The position numbers and the translations under genes were made by a program. Shown one piece after another: positions 31,516 through 38,297 of a DNA stretch of 46,316 bases (position 1 is the stretch's first letter; every line of letters starts with the position of its first letter). The notes below the pieces were generated by a model. It did no database searches. It saw only the letters and a list, made by a program, of their open reading frames with translations, and was not told the origin of the DNA. Source of the DNA: Methylobacter sp. (GTDB lineage Bacteria; Pseudomonadota; Gammaproteobacteria; Methylococcales; Methylomonadaceae). Where the stretch lies: assembly GCA_026399025.1 (NCBI GenBank), contig JAPLRU010000005.1, forward strand, positions 1-46,316, written 5' to 3'.

Positions 31516-31762
31516 CACTTTGTATCTATCTGAGGCTCTGGACAAATATGGTTACATGCTATTTACGCTATGTCATTGATCCATACAAGCCGGGTAGGGG
31601 GTGCATCGCGCCCCATTTCGGATATCAATCGTACTGGAAATTTTGATTCCAAAAATGGCTTGTCCATTGAGATGTTTAAAATAACCGGGGTATTTTGGTA
31701 TTTGTAAATGGGGCGCGATGCGCCCCCTACATCTACGCCAGCACCTCAATTGAACGTTAGGC
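31510..31762 (+). other. attC site with a hairpin element in its loop
   Basis: The left core TACTAAC (31510-31516) overlaps the GST stop codon; the right core is GTTAGGC (31756-31762). Inner arms CTGAGGCTCTGG and CCAGCACCTCAA pair over about 10 positions. The total of 253 bp is unusually long because a 137-bp inverted-repeat element (31594-31730) occupies the loop; without it the site would be about 116 bp. Confidence 0.6.
31594..31730. repeat. 25-bp inverted repeat element (MITE-like)
   Basis: GTAGGGGGTGCATCGCGCCC.. and its complement ..GGGCGCGATGCGCCCCCTAC form 25-bp arms at 31594-31618 and 31706-31730 that pair throughout with one G-U/mismatch position. They surround 87 bp of non-coding sequence. 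No transposase gene. It sits inside an attC site. Confidence 0.85.
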
Positions 31763-31766
31763 TCTA

Positions 31767-32195
31767 ATGTTCATTAATATGCGGCTAAACTTAATAATTA
31801 TGGTACTTACTGCAACTTTGTCAGGATGTTCAGTACTTGAATACATTTGGCTTGTTCCACGGGCTAGTAGTGAAGTAAGTTTTAACCCAATATTTTCAAA
31901 TACAGAAATACTCGATACATTTGCACAGGTCGCGCTACCAGAATTAAAGTTTTTTAGTCAACCATCGGAAACCTATCGAAATGTAGGTGAAGGTATTATT
32001 GAAATTGGTCATTACCATAGTAGAGCAGGCTTTGTTAAATCAAGTATTGCCGGATTTTCAGCACGCGCTGAAATCGACCGTAAGCAACATACCCTATCAT
32101 TTGTTGTAAAAGGAGCGGAAGCTTATTACCAAGCCCTTCCGGTCGATGAAGTAGTACAAAAAATCACCTATAAATTATCAGAAAAATTAAAATAA
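31767..32195 (+). CDS. putative lipoprotein (cassette gene)
   Basis: 142 residues. The N-terminus is a lipoprotein signal: LNLIIMVLTATLSGCSV, with lipobox L-S-G-C and Cys at about residue 21. Two start codons are possible (31767 and the in-frame ATG 12 bp later). The mature part shows no family I recognise; it has a mixed alpha/beta pattern with VGEGIIEIGHYHSRAGFVKSS. It follows an attC core by 4 bp and is followed by another attC 34 bp later, so it forms a compact single-gene cassette. Confidence 0.8.
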   Translation: MFINMRLNLIIMVLTATLSGCSVLEYIWLVPRASSEVSFNPIFSNTEILDTFAQVALPELKFFSQPSETYRNVGEGIIEIGHYHSRAGFVKSSIAGFSARAEIDRKQHTLSFVVKGAEAYYQALPVDEVVQKITYKLSEKLK

Positions 32196-32229
32196 TTAAT
32201 GCGGGGAGAGACTTGCAATTACTCATCAA

Positions 32230-32346
32230 GCCTAACATGGCGCTCAAAGGGACGTGCCGCCTCATAGGGGGTTTAAAGTTTTGTAATTTATCAAGCTTTG
32301 GGGCTTCGTTTAGCGTCCGTGAGCGGCACGCCCCGTAACGTTAGGT
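32230..32346 (+). other. integron attC recombination site
   Basis: 117 bp. The left core GCCTAAC (32230-32236) and right core GTTAGGT (32340-32346) are complementary over six bases. Inside them GGGACGTGCCGC pairs with GCGGCACGCCCC, 11 of 12 positions. The left arm shares the TGGCGCTCAA word with the attC at 30804. This is the clearest attC-type structure in the window. Confidence 0.85.
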
Positions 32347-32389
32347 TACGCTGGGTATTTTCTTTTATAAATATAAATCAAGGATAATT

Positions 32390-32779
32390 ATGGGAATTTT
32401 ATTAATTGGTGGTGTAGCATGTATGGCTGCACTGATCCTGTCAGCATGGTTAATGACATTTGCTCGTTGGTTTCCAATTGAGGGTGTTGACGAAAAATTT
32501 TTGGTTGATTATAAAACCATGATTAGAGCCCATGTTGATTATGCACTTATGGCACTATTTAATTTGGTTTTTTATGGTGTTGGCATTGAATTACCAATTA
32601 TTGCTTGTTGGTGTGTCGCAATCGGAGGTTTTGCCAATCCAACTGTTTTTGTTATTGCTGCCTTTAATCCAGATTTTTGGAGTAAAACTATATGGAAAGT
32701 TTTTACGGCAATAAGTTTTGTCGTTACAACAATAGGTTTTACATGGATAGGAATAACTTTACTTAAACATGCCTTGTAA
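32390..32779 (+). CDS. small integral membrane protein (cassette gene)
   Basis: 129 residues with four predicted hydrophobic helices (about 1-25, 45-65, 66-90 and 103-127). No motif I can name. AAGGATAAT precedes the ATG. AT-rich compared with chromosomal neighbours, same strand as the other cassettes, preceded by an attC and followed 40 bp later by a GCCTAAC core. Likely the last member of this array. Confidence 0.75.
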   Translation: MGILLIGGVACMAALILSAWLMTFARWFPIEGVDEKFLVDYKTMIRAHVDYALMALFNLVFYGVGIELPIIACWCVAIGGFANPTVFVIAAFNPDFWSKTIWKVFTAISFVVTTIGFTWIGITLLKHAL

Positions 32780-32818
32780 AACAAACATCACTAATTACAC
32801 AGTCTTTATTGGCTCGTA

Positions 32819-32871
32819 GCCTAACGAATAAGGTTAGATTGTGCGAGCGATAGCGAGCCACAATCTGTACC
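32819..32871 (+). repeat. GCCTAACGAATAAGG repeat, copy 2
   Basis: It starts with GCCTAAC 40 bp after the membrane protein gene and matches 30632-30672. It contains an AGATTGTG / CACAATCT stem around a GCGAGCGATAGCGAG stretch. No right-hand GTTRRRY core follows, so it may be the left half of a truncated attC and the end of the array. Confidence 0.75.
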
Positions 32872-32967
32872 ATGTCAGCTTGGTTAGTTTATCGTGAGTA
32901 GCGGTACAAGATATTAAATCAGCATTAGCAAACGTTAAAGCCATTGCCGAATTTGAAACATTGAAAT

Positions 32968-32992
32968 GTCGGGCATAAACCTCATGCCCGAC
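32968..32992. repeat. hairpin with GTCGGGCAT arms
   Basis: A perfect 9-bp stem (GTCGGGCAT / ATGCCCGAC, 7-nt loop) lies downstream of the minus-strand gene at 33022-33231. The same GTCGGGCA arm forms the hairpin at 43398-43422, so it is a dispersed palindromic unit. No U-tract directly after it. Confidence 0.7.
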
Positions 32993-33021
32993 CGAATTGC
33001 GTTTTTTCAGGAAAACTTTAA

Positions 33022-33231
33022 TCAGAATGTTTGATACGCAGGTGTGCAATGAGAACAACCGCCGGCCTGCTTTCTTAATAATTCAGCCGCTTTTTTCACA
33101 GCACTTTTAGTATTGCTGATTGATCCCAAATACTGCAATGTTTCTTTGGAAGGAAGCAAAGAACATTCAGAGATATGAACCACATGCTCCCCATTGCCCT
33201 GAGCGTTTATTTCAACGTAAAACTCCGCCAT
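33022..33231 (-). CDS. small conserved hypothetical protein with C-terminal Cys/His motif
   Basis: 69 residues: MAEFYVEINAQGNGEHVVHI, then a helix (NTKSAVKKAAELLRKQ) and GGCSHCTPAYQTF. The C-x-x-C next to His suggests a metal or redox site, together with an earlier Cys in SECSLLPS. GAGG 8 nt upstream of the ATG is a good ribosome binding site. I do not know a function. It lies between the cassette array and the metallopeptidase gene, on the opposite strand from the cassettes. Confidence 0.7.
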   Translation of the reverse strand: MAEFYVEINAQGNGEHVVHISECSLLPSKETLQYLGSISNTKSAVKKAAELLRKQAGGCSHCTPAYQTF

Positions 33232-33514
33232 AGTAATTACCTCGCTGTTAGAAGATTAGTTTAAAAACCAGCTCATCTGTAATACGATTCATTTTCTGTC
33301 GGCCATCTAACATTGAATGCTAACGATGTTGTGATAACGACAGAAACAACGCTGAATTCATGTTACTTTTGAGCTTATTTAATTGCGCAGCAAGACTTAT
33401 ACCAATCGGTCATCTGAATGGAGCGTAGATCGCTCCGGTATTCCGTACCGCTTCATACGGACTACACAATCTCAAACTTATTTGATAGTACGGTAAATAG
33501 CATCGCGCATACAC

Positions 33515-34180
33515 CTACAAGCCCATCATCAAACTACTGCCGTGTTTTTTCAACCACTGCCTTCGTTGTTGATAATCCGGTAAATGCTCGCCGACCAAGG
33601 CCCAAAAATGCGCGGAATGGTTCCGGATTTTGATGTGGCAAAGCTCATGGACCACGACGTATTCCAAGATTTCAGGCGGAGCTATGATTAACAGCCAATT
33701 GATATTGATGTCGTTATGAATACCGCAACTGCCCCAGCGGCTTTTTTGGGTTTTGATTTTAATGGTCTGCGGAAATAACTGCTTTCTTTCCGCATGTTGT
33801 TTCACCCAATGTTCCACCTGGACTTTCGATTGTTTTTTCATCCAGCGGATTAAGGCGTCTTTGATAGCGGCGCTATGCTCTTCAATCATCAAAGCCTCAG
33901 GCACATGAGCAATAAATTGCTCGGCAAATTCGATTTTTATTCTTTTTAATTTTGACGCTGTTACCGCCAATTTATACGACGCGCCCCGGTAAGGCACTTC
34001 AGCGCCATGACCGTAAACAGCGGGCGCCAAGCTTTTATGATGCAGACTGTGGGCTTCAATTTTAGCCAAGGTTTGGATGATCCACTGCTGCTTGGCCTGA
34101 ACAAACTGATGAATTCTATGCTCTGCGGCCTTGGGCGGCGCGACGACTTCGACTTTACCGAGGGTGACGATAATTCGCAT
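33515..34180 (-). CDS. YgjP-like M48-type metallopeptidase domain protein (DUF45, COG1451)
   Basis: 221 residues from the first ATG. The zinc site is VVHELCHIKIRNHSAHFW (HExxH followed by a downstream His), preceded by KTQKSRWGSC, both standard for the family. Family members begin before this ATG: the codons upstream in the same frame read FSYHIRRSQRATQ, which matches the normal N-terminus, yet no ATG, GTG or TTG exists back to the in-frame TAA. Either a rare start (for example ATT at about 34240) is used or the first codons were lost by frameshift. The protein is probably longer than annotated. Confidence 0.85.
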   Translation of the reverse strand: MRIIVTLGKVEVVAPPKAAEHRIHQFVQAKQQWIIQTLAKIEAHSLHHKSLAPAVYGHGAEVPYRGASYKLAVTASKLKRIKIEFAEQFIAHVPEALMIEEHSAAIKDALIRWMKKQSKVQVEHWVKQHAERKQLFPQTIKIKTQKSRWGSCGIHNDININWLLIIAPPEILEYVVVHELCHIKIRNHSAHFWALVGEHLPDYQQRRQWLKKHGSSLMMGL

Positions 34181-34293
34181 CTGCGTGGCCCGCTGGCTGC
34201 GCCGAATATGGTAAGAAAAAGGTAGATTAAAAATGACGGTGATCTCGCTGGAGGTTTTGGAACATGCTTTGCCTGGGATGGCGCGCCCTACTG

Positions 34294-34692
34294 CTAATTA
34301 TCCCGGTTGATCATATGCGTCGCCAATTGCTGCAGCACCTGGCTTAGGTTTTCCCTGAAATCCGCATCCGGTAAGGTCATTTCATTGATGGCTTTATTCA
34401 TGCACAACATCCATTGATCTCTTGCCGCTTCGTTTATCGCAAACGGGAAATGCCGCTGCCTTAACATCGGATGTCCGTATTCTTCAATAAATAAATTAGG
34501 CCCCCCCATCCAGCCGGACAAAAACTTGAACAACTTGGCGCTTGCGCCCGATAAATCCGCTGCATGCATAGCCCTTATTTCGGCGGCTTCGGGCAAGGTA
34601 TCCATATAAAAATAAAACCGCTCAACCAGGTTCAGTAAGGCCGCTTCCGCCCCGATCAATTCATAAGGGGTTGTTTCTGTATTTTCTGTCAT
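34294..34692 (-). CDS. group 2 truncated haemoglobin
   Basis: 132 residues. The 2-on-2 globin features are LVERFYFYMDTLPEAAEIRAMH (B/C/E helices, with Tyr and Phe of the distal side), the F-helix proximal His in EYGHPMLRQRHFPF, and the G-helix Trp in RDQWMLCMNKAI. Group 2 proteins bind O2 and NO and are linked to nitrosative or oxidative stress. It is a single gene; the metallopeptidase follows with about 110 bp between. Confidence 0.93.
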   Translation of the reverse strand: MTENTETTPYELIGAEAALLNLVERFYFYMDTLPEAAEIRAMHAADLSGASAKLFKFLSGWMGGPNLFIEEYGHPMLRQRHFPFAINEAARDQWMLCMNKAINEMTLPDADFRENLSQVLQQLATHMINRDN

Positions 34693-34811
34693 AATTCGGG
34701 GCTGAGAGTTTTAATAATCCGCTATTCTACTAAATATTTTTACCCAGGCCGCCAAACTCTTGTAAGATTTAGCGGTCTATTTTTATCAACCTTTTTAAGG
34801 AGTTCAATCCA

Positions 34812-35480
34812 ATGAGATCAAATACCGCTATTTCAAACCAGGAAGCCGGGGTTCTGGCGACCAATAAAGTCCTAAGAAACACCTATTTGTTGTTGTCGAT
34901 GACGCTGTTTTTCAGCGCGATGACCGCAGGCTTGGCCATGGTGATGGAACTGCCACACTTTAGTCCTATCGTTACCTTGGTCGGTTATTTCGGCTTGTTG
35001 TTCTTGACCACCAAATTCAGCAACAGCGCTATGGGTCTGGTTTTCGTTTTTGCCCTGACCGGTTTTATGGGGCTGACTTTAGGTCCTGTTTTAACGATGT
35101 ATATTAAGGCTTTCAGCAACGGCCATGAGTTGATTATGATGGCCCTAGGCGGCACCGGCGTTATCTTCCTGGGTCTTTCGGGCTATGCGTTAACTACCCG
35201 CAAAGATTTCAGCTTTATGGGCGGCTTTTTGATGGTCGGCGTACTGGTTGCATTTTTGGCTGGGCTGGGCGCTATGTTCTTTGCAATACCGGCTTTATCG
35301 CTGGCGGTATCGGCGATGTTTATTCTGCTGATGTCCGGCATGATCTTGTTTCAAACCAGTGAGATCATTCACGGCGGCGAAACCAACTACATCTTGGCGA
35401 CTGTTTCTTTATACGTATCGATTTTCAACCTGTTTATGAGCCTGCTGCAATTGTTAGGCGTATTCAGCGGCCGGGAATAA
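34812..35480 (+). CDS. Bax inhibitor-1/YccA family membrane protein
   Basis: 222 residues with seven predicted transmembrane helices. It begins with a short cytoplasmic part (NTAISNQEAGVLATNKVLRNTYLLLSMTL) typical of YccA-like proteins, and the conserved end has FQTSEIIHGGETNYILATVSLYVSIFNLF. E. coli YccA modulates FtsH; related proteins conduct calcium or protons. Ribosome binding site TAAGGAG 8 nt before the ATG. It converges with rarA. Confidence 0.95.
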   Translation: MRSNTAISNQEAGVLATNKVLRNTYLLLSMTLFFSAMTAGLAMVMELPHFSPIVTLVGYFGLLFLTTKFSNSAMGLVFVFALTGFMGLTLGPVLTMYIKAFSNGHELIMMALGGTGVIFLGLSGYALTTRKDFSFMGGFLMVGVLVAFLAGLGAMFFAIPALSLAVSAMFILLMSGMILFQTSEIIHGGETNYILATVSLYVSIFNLFMSLLQLLGVFSGRE

Positions 35481-35503
35481 ACATTAATTTAACGATTTAA
35501 CAT

Positions 35504-35538
35504 ATTCACCACGAAGAGTCTTCGTCTTCGTGGTGAAT
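35504..35538. terminator. perfect hairpin between convergent genes, CACCACGAAG family
   Basis: A 14-bp perfect stem (ATTCACCACGAAGA / TCTTCGTGGTGAAT) with a 7-nt loop sits exactly between the 3' ends of the Bax-inhibitor-like gene and rarA. There is no U-tract on either strand. It may limit convergent transcription. Its arm is shared with the repeats at 1699 and 46294. Confidence 0.55.
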
Positions 35539-36851
35539 CAACTCCCGTCCAGCCTATTTTTATCCAGCTCCTTCAAGTGCTTTAATTTTTCCTTGATCTT
35601 GATTTCCAAACCGCGCTCTACCGGCTGGTAATAGTGCCTGCCCGCCAACGCGTCGGGAAAATAATTCTCTCCGGCGGCGTAAGCTTCCGGTTCGTTATGG
35701 GCATAACGGTATTCTTTACCGTAATCCAATGATTTCATCAGCTTGGTCGGCGCATTTCTTAAATGCACCGGTACGCCTAAACTGCCGCTTTGTCTGGCAT
35801 CTTGCATAGCCGCGTTATAAGCCATGTAAACCGCATTACTCTTCGGCGCGCAGGCCAGATAAACGACGGCTTGCGCGAGCGCCAACTCGCCTTCGGGGCT
35901 GCCTAAGCGCTCTTGGGCTTCCCACGCGTTAATGCAAATCTGCAAGGCTCTCGGATCGGCATTGCCGATGTCTTCGGAAGCCATCCTGACAATGCGCCGG
36001 GCCAGATAGGACAAATCGCACCCGCCATCCATCATCCGGCATAGCCAATACAGCGAAGCGTCGGGCGAACTGCCACGCACGGACTTATGCAAGGCCGAAA
36101 TCTGGTTATAAAATTCTTCACCTTGGTTATCGAAACGCCGTACTCCGCCGGACAGCACTTCGCGGGCAATCGCTTCGTTAATCGCCCGCCCGCCTTTGGC
36201 GGCGGCAAGTTCTACCGCAATTTCCAGCAAATTAAGCAATTTGCGGGCGTCGCCGTCAGCGGCTTGGGCGAACTGCTGTTTTATGTCATCGGCCATCTCG
36301 ATAGTTAATTCGCCCAAGCCACGCACTTTGTCGGTCAGGGCTTTATCGATGACCGCCAACAAATCATCGGCCGTTAACGCGTTCAGCACATAAACCCGCG
36401 CTCGCGACAATAACGCATTATTCAGTGCAAAAGACGGGTTTTCGGTGGTCGCGCCGACAAAATAAACCGTGCCGTCTTCGACATGCGGCAGGAAAGCATC
36501 TTGTTGCGATTTGTTAAAACGATGCACTTCATCGACGAATAAAATGGTGCGCCGATGCCGTTCCAGTTGAATTTTTTTAGCTTCGCTTACCGCGGCTCTG
36601 ATTTCCTTAACGCCGGATAATACCGCCGAAATCGGCATGAACTCGGCATCGGAATGCTGGGCAATAATGCGCGCCAAGGTGGTTTTGCCGGTGCCCGGCG
36701 GGCCCCAGAAAATCATCGAGTGCAAGTGTCCCGAGACTATCGCTTCATACAGCGGCTTACCGGGTTTCAGGATATGTTGCTGGCCGACGTAATCGGCTAA
36801 TTGATTTGGCCGCATCCTGTCGGCCAGAGGTTTGGTTAAGTCATCAAACAT
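35538..36851 (-). CDS. rarA: replication-associated recombination protein A
   Basis: 437 residues, typical. AAA+ ATPase with Walker A GPPGTGKTTLARI (about 52-64), Walker B LFVDEVHRFNKSQQDAFLP, sensor GATTENPSF, and the C-terminal region with DASLYWLCRMMDGG and NAVYMAYNAA. It acts at stalled replication forks. Downstream of lolA on the same strand, 63 bp apart; this order is common in gammaproteobacteria. Confidence 0.96.
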   Translation of the reverse strand: MFDDLTKPLADRMRPNQLADYVGQQHILKPGKPLYEAIVSGHLHSMIFWGPPGTGKTTLARIIAQHSDAEFMPISAVLSGVKEIRAAVSEAKKIQLERHRRTILFVDEVHRFNKSQQDAFLPHVEDGTVYFVGATTENPSFALNNALLSRARVYVLNALTADDLLAVIDKALTDKVRGLGELTIEMADDIKQQFAQAADGDARKLLNLLEIAVELAAAKGGRAINEAIAREVLSGGVRRFDNQGEEFYNQISALHKSVRGSSPDASLYWLCRMMDGGCDLSYLARRIVRMASEDIGNADPRALQICINAWEAQERLGSPEGELALAQAVVYLACAPKSNAVYMAYNAAMQDARQSGSLGVPVHLRNAPTKLMKSLDYGKEYRYAHNEPEAYAAGENYFPDALAGRHYYQPVERGLEIKIKEKLKHLKELDKNRLDGS

Positions 36852-36914
36852 AATAAAAGCGACGAAAGGCTAAAGGCGCAAGGCTAAGGACGGACAACTT
36901 GCACCTTTTTATCC

Positions 36915-37541
36915 TCAATCGGAAAAAACATCGACACCTTTCGGCGCTTTAAACTCGAATAAGGTCGGTTTTAACGGCGGATTTAAAACCACATTGGAAA
37001 AATAAATGCGCGTGAGTTGACCGAAATTATCGCTTAACTCCATGCCGCCCAACGAATCGTTATTCAAACCGATCAGCACGTATTTAAAACTGCTTTCCTG
37101 ACTTTTAGGCAATAATTTGATCCACATCAACTCGCCGTCGACGCCTTGTTGTTCCATAGTGAAATTGTCATCCAGCGATATTTCGCCGCTTAGCAACAAG
37201 GCCGGTGTCGAGCCCACCGACTCATCCAGCTTTTTGACGGTCACCTGTTCCAAATCGGTATCGTAAAACCAGACTTTTCCGGAGGTGGAAACAATCTGTT
37301 GCTGAAACGGCTTTAAATAATCCCAACGAAACTTCCCCGGCCGTTGCAGATAAAAAACGCCGTAACTGGTTTGGGTAGGATTGCCCGCCTCGTTAATCAA
37401 CACCTGCTTAAAATCGGCCGTCAGCGATTTGGTATTTTTTAAAAATGCTTTTAACTGCCTGACCGGTTGATCTTCCGCATAGCCCGGTATATTAAACAGC
37501 AGTATGCCGATCAGACCGGCGAAAATTGTAATTTTGCTCAT
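36915..37541 (-). CDS. lolA: outer-membrane lipoprotein carrier protein
   Basis: 208 residues. Signal peptide MSKITIFAGLIGILLFNIPGYA (cleavage near 22). The mature protein shows the LolA pattern LTADFKQ..., YLQRPGKFRWDYLKPFQQQIVSTSGKVWFYDTDLEQVTV; R and the hydrophobic beta-barrel lining receive the lipoprotein acyl chains. It shuttles lipoproteins through the periplasm to LolB. Upstream of rarA, as usual. Confidence 0.96.
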   Translation of the reverse strand: MSKITIFAGLIGILLFNIPGYAEDQPVRQLKAFLKNTKSLTADFKQVLINEAGNPTQTSYGVFYLQRPGKFRWDYLKPFQQQIVSTSGKVWFYDTDLEQVTVKKLDESVGSTPALLLSGEISLDDNFTMEQQGVDGELMWIKLLPKSQESSFKYVLIGLNNDSLGGMELSDNFGQLTRIYFSNVVLNPPLKPTLFEFKAPKGVDVFSD

Positions 37542-37575
37542 AAAGCTCCTCTTCTAAAGCAGATTGAGTTAGATT

Positions 37576-37959
37576 TTAAAGACCTGAGTTAGATTCCGCT
37601 AATGGATCGATCAACTCCAATCCGGCAATCCATTGAAAATCGCAGGTGTTATGAGTCACCAACGGTAATTGATGAAGCAATGCCGTAGCCGCAATAATAG
37701 CATCGCCCAAACTCATACTTCGTTGCTGACGAAGTTGAATCGCCCATTCAATAACCGATTCATTAATGGCGAATCGTGTCGGCGTCGCCAGAAAATCCGT
37801 TACCAACCCTTTTTCCTGAGCACTGATGCGGTGATAGCCCAGTACCTCAATGCGAGTAATTTCCGAGATGGCTAATGCATGTTTCGACAACCAAGCCCAT
37901 AGCTCAGGGTAATCGGGTTTGGTTGAATAAATCACGATATTACTGTCCAGTAAAATCAT
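37576..37959 (-). CDS. VapC-type PIN-domain toxin
   Basis: 127 residues. The four acidic PIN residues are present: Asp5 in LLDSNIVIY, Glu in EITRIEVLGY (about 38), Asp in SLGDAIIAATA (about 86) and Asp in THNTCDF (about 106). The family cleaves tRNA or rRNA. Its ATG overlaps the stop of the upstream small gene by 4 bp, the usual toxin-antitoxin coupling. Confidence 0.92.
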   Translation of the reverse strand: MILLDSNIVIYSTKPDYPELWAWLSKHALAISEITRIEVLGYHRISAQEKGLVTDFLATPTRFAINESVIEWAIQLRQQRSMSLGDAIIAATALLHQLPLVTHNTCDFQWIAGLELIDPLAESNSGL

Positions 37960-38222
37960 GATTTATTGTCTTCCCGCCCGGCTAATAAGCGGTCTTTACG
38001 TTGCTCTTTTTGCCAAGCTACAGGATCGCCAAACTTATCGGCAAAGCCGGTTTCCGCCAATTTTTTCGCTAATTCCACAAAGCGTTTACCGTTAGGCTCG
38101 GGAGCTACCTCATCGGCAGCATCGGGACAAACCACTACAACACGGGTTCGCCCCAAGTTCGGATTCGCGCCCACCCATTCGATACGTCCTTGATCGTAAA
38201 TCGCCTCATAACTTTTTAACAT
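37956..38222 (-). CDS. antitoxin of the VapC module
   Basis: 88 residues from the ATG at 38222 (MLKSYEAIYDQGRIEW), which has AGGAG 8 nt upstream; two earlier starts are in frame. The N-terminus resembles short beta-strand antitoxin-type sequences ('YEAIYE.GRI.W') and the acidic/basic C-terminal half (ETGFADKFGDPVAWQKEQRKDR) would wrap the toxin. Antitoxin role inferred from the 4-bp overlap with vapC and size; no classical helix-turn-helix is obvious. Confidence 0.8.
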   Translation of the reverse strand: MLKSYEAIYDQGRIEWVGANPNLGRTRVVVVCPDAADEVAPEPNGKRFVELAKKLAETGFADKFGDPVAWQKEQRKDRLLAGREDNKS

Positions 38223-38297
38223 CGTCATCACTCCTAAAATAATATCGGCTAGGCGCAGTAGCGCGCTTAAGATCAAAAACTACAGTTACCGATGCGC

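Noticed and set aside
32968-32992. Rho-independent terminator at the GTCGGGCAT hairpin
   Set aside because: The stem is perfect, but neither side has an immediate U-tract, and the arm recurs at 43398, so it is better described as a repeat.
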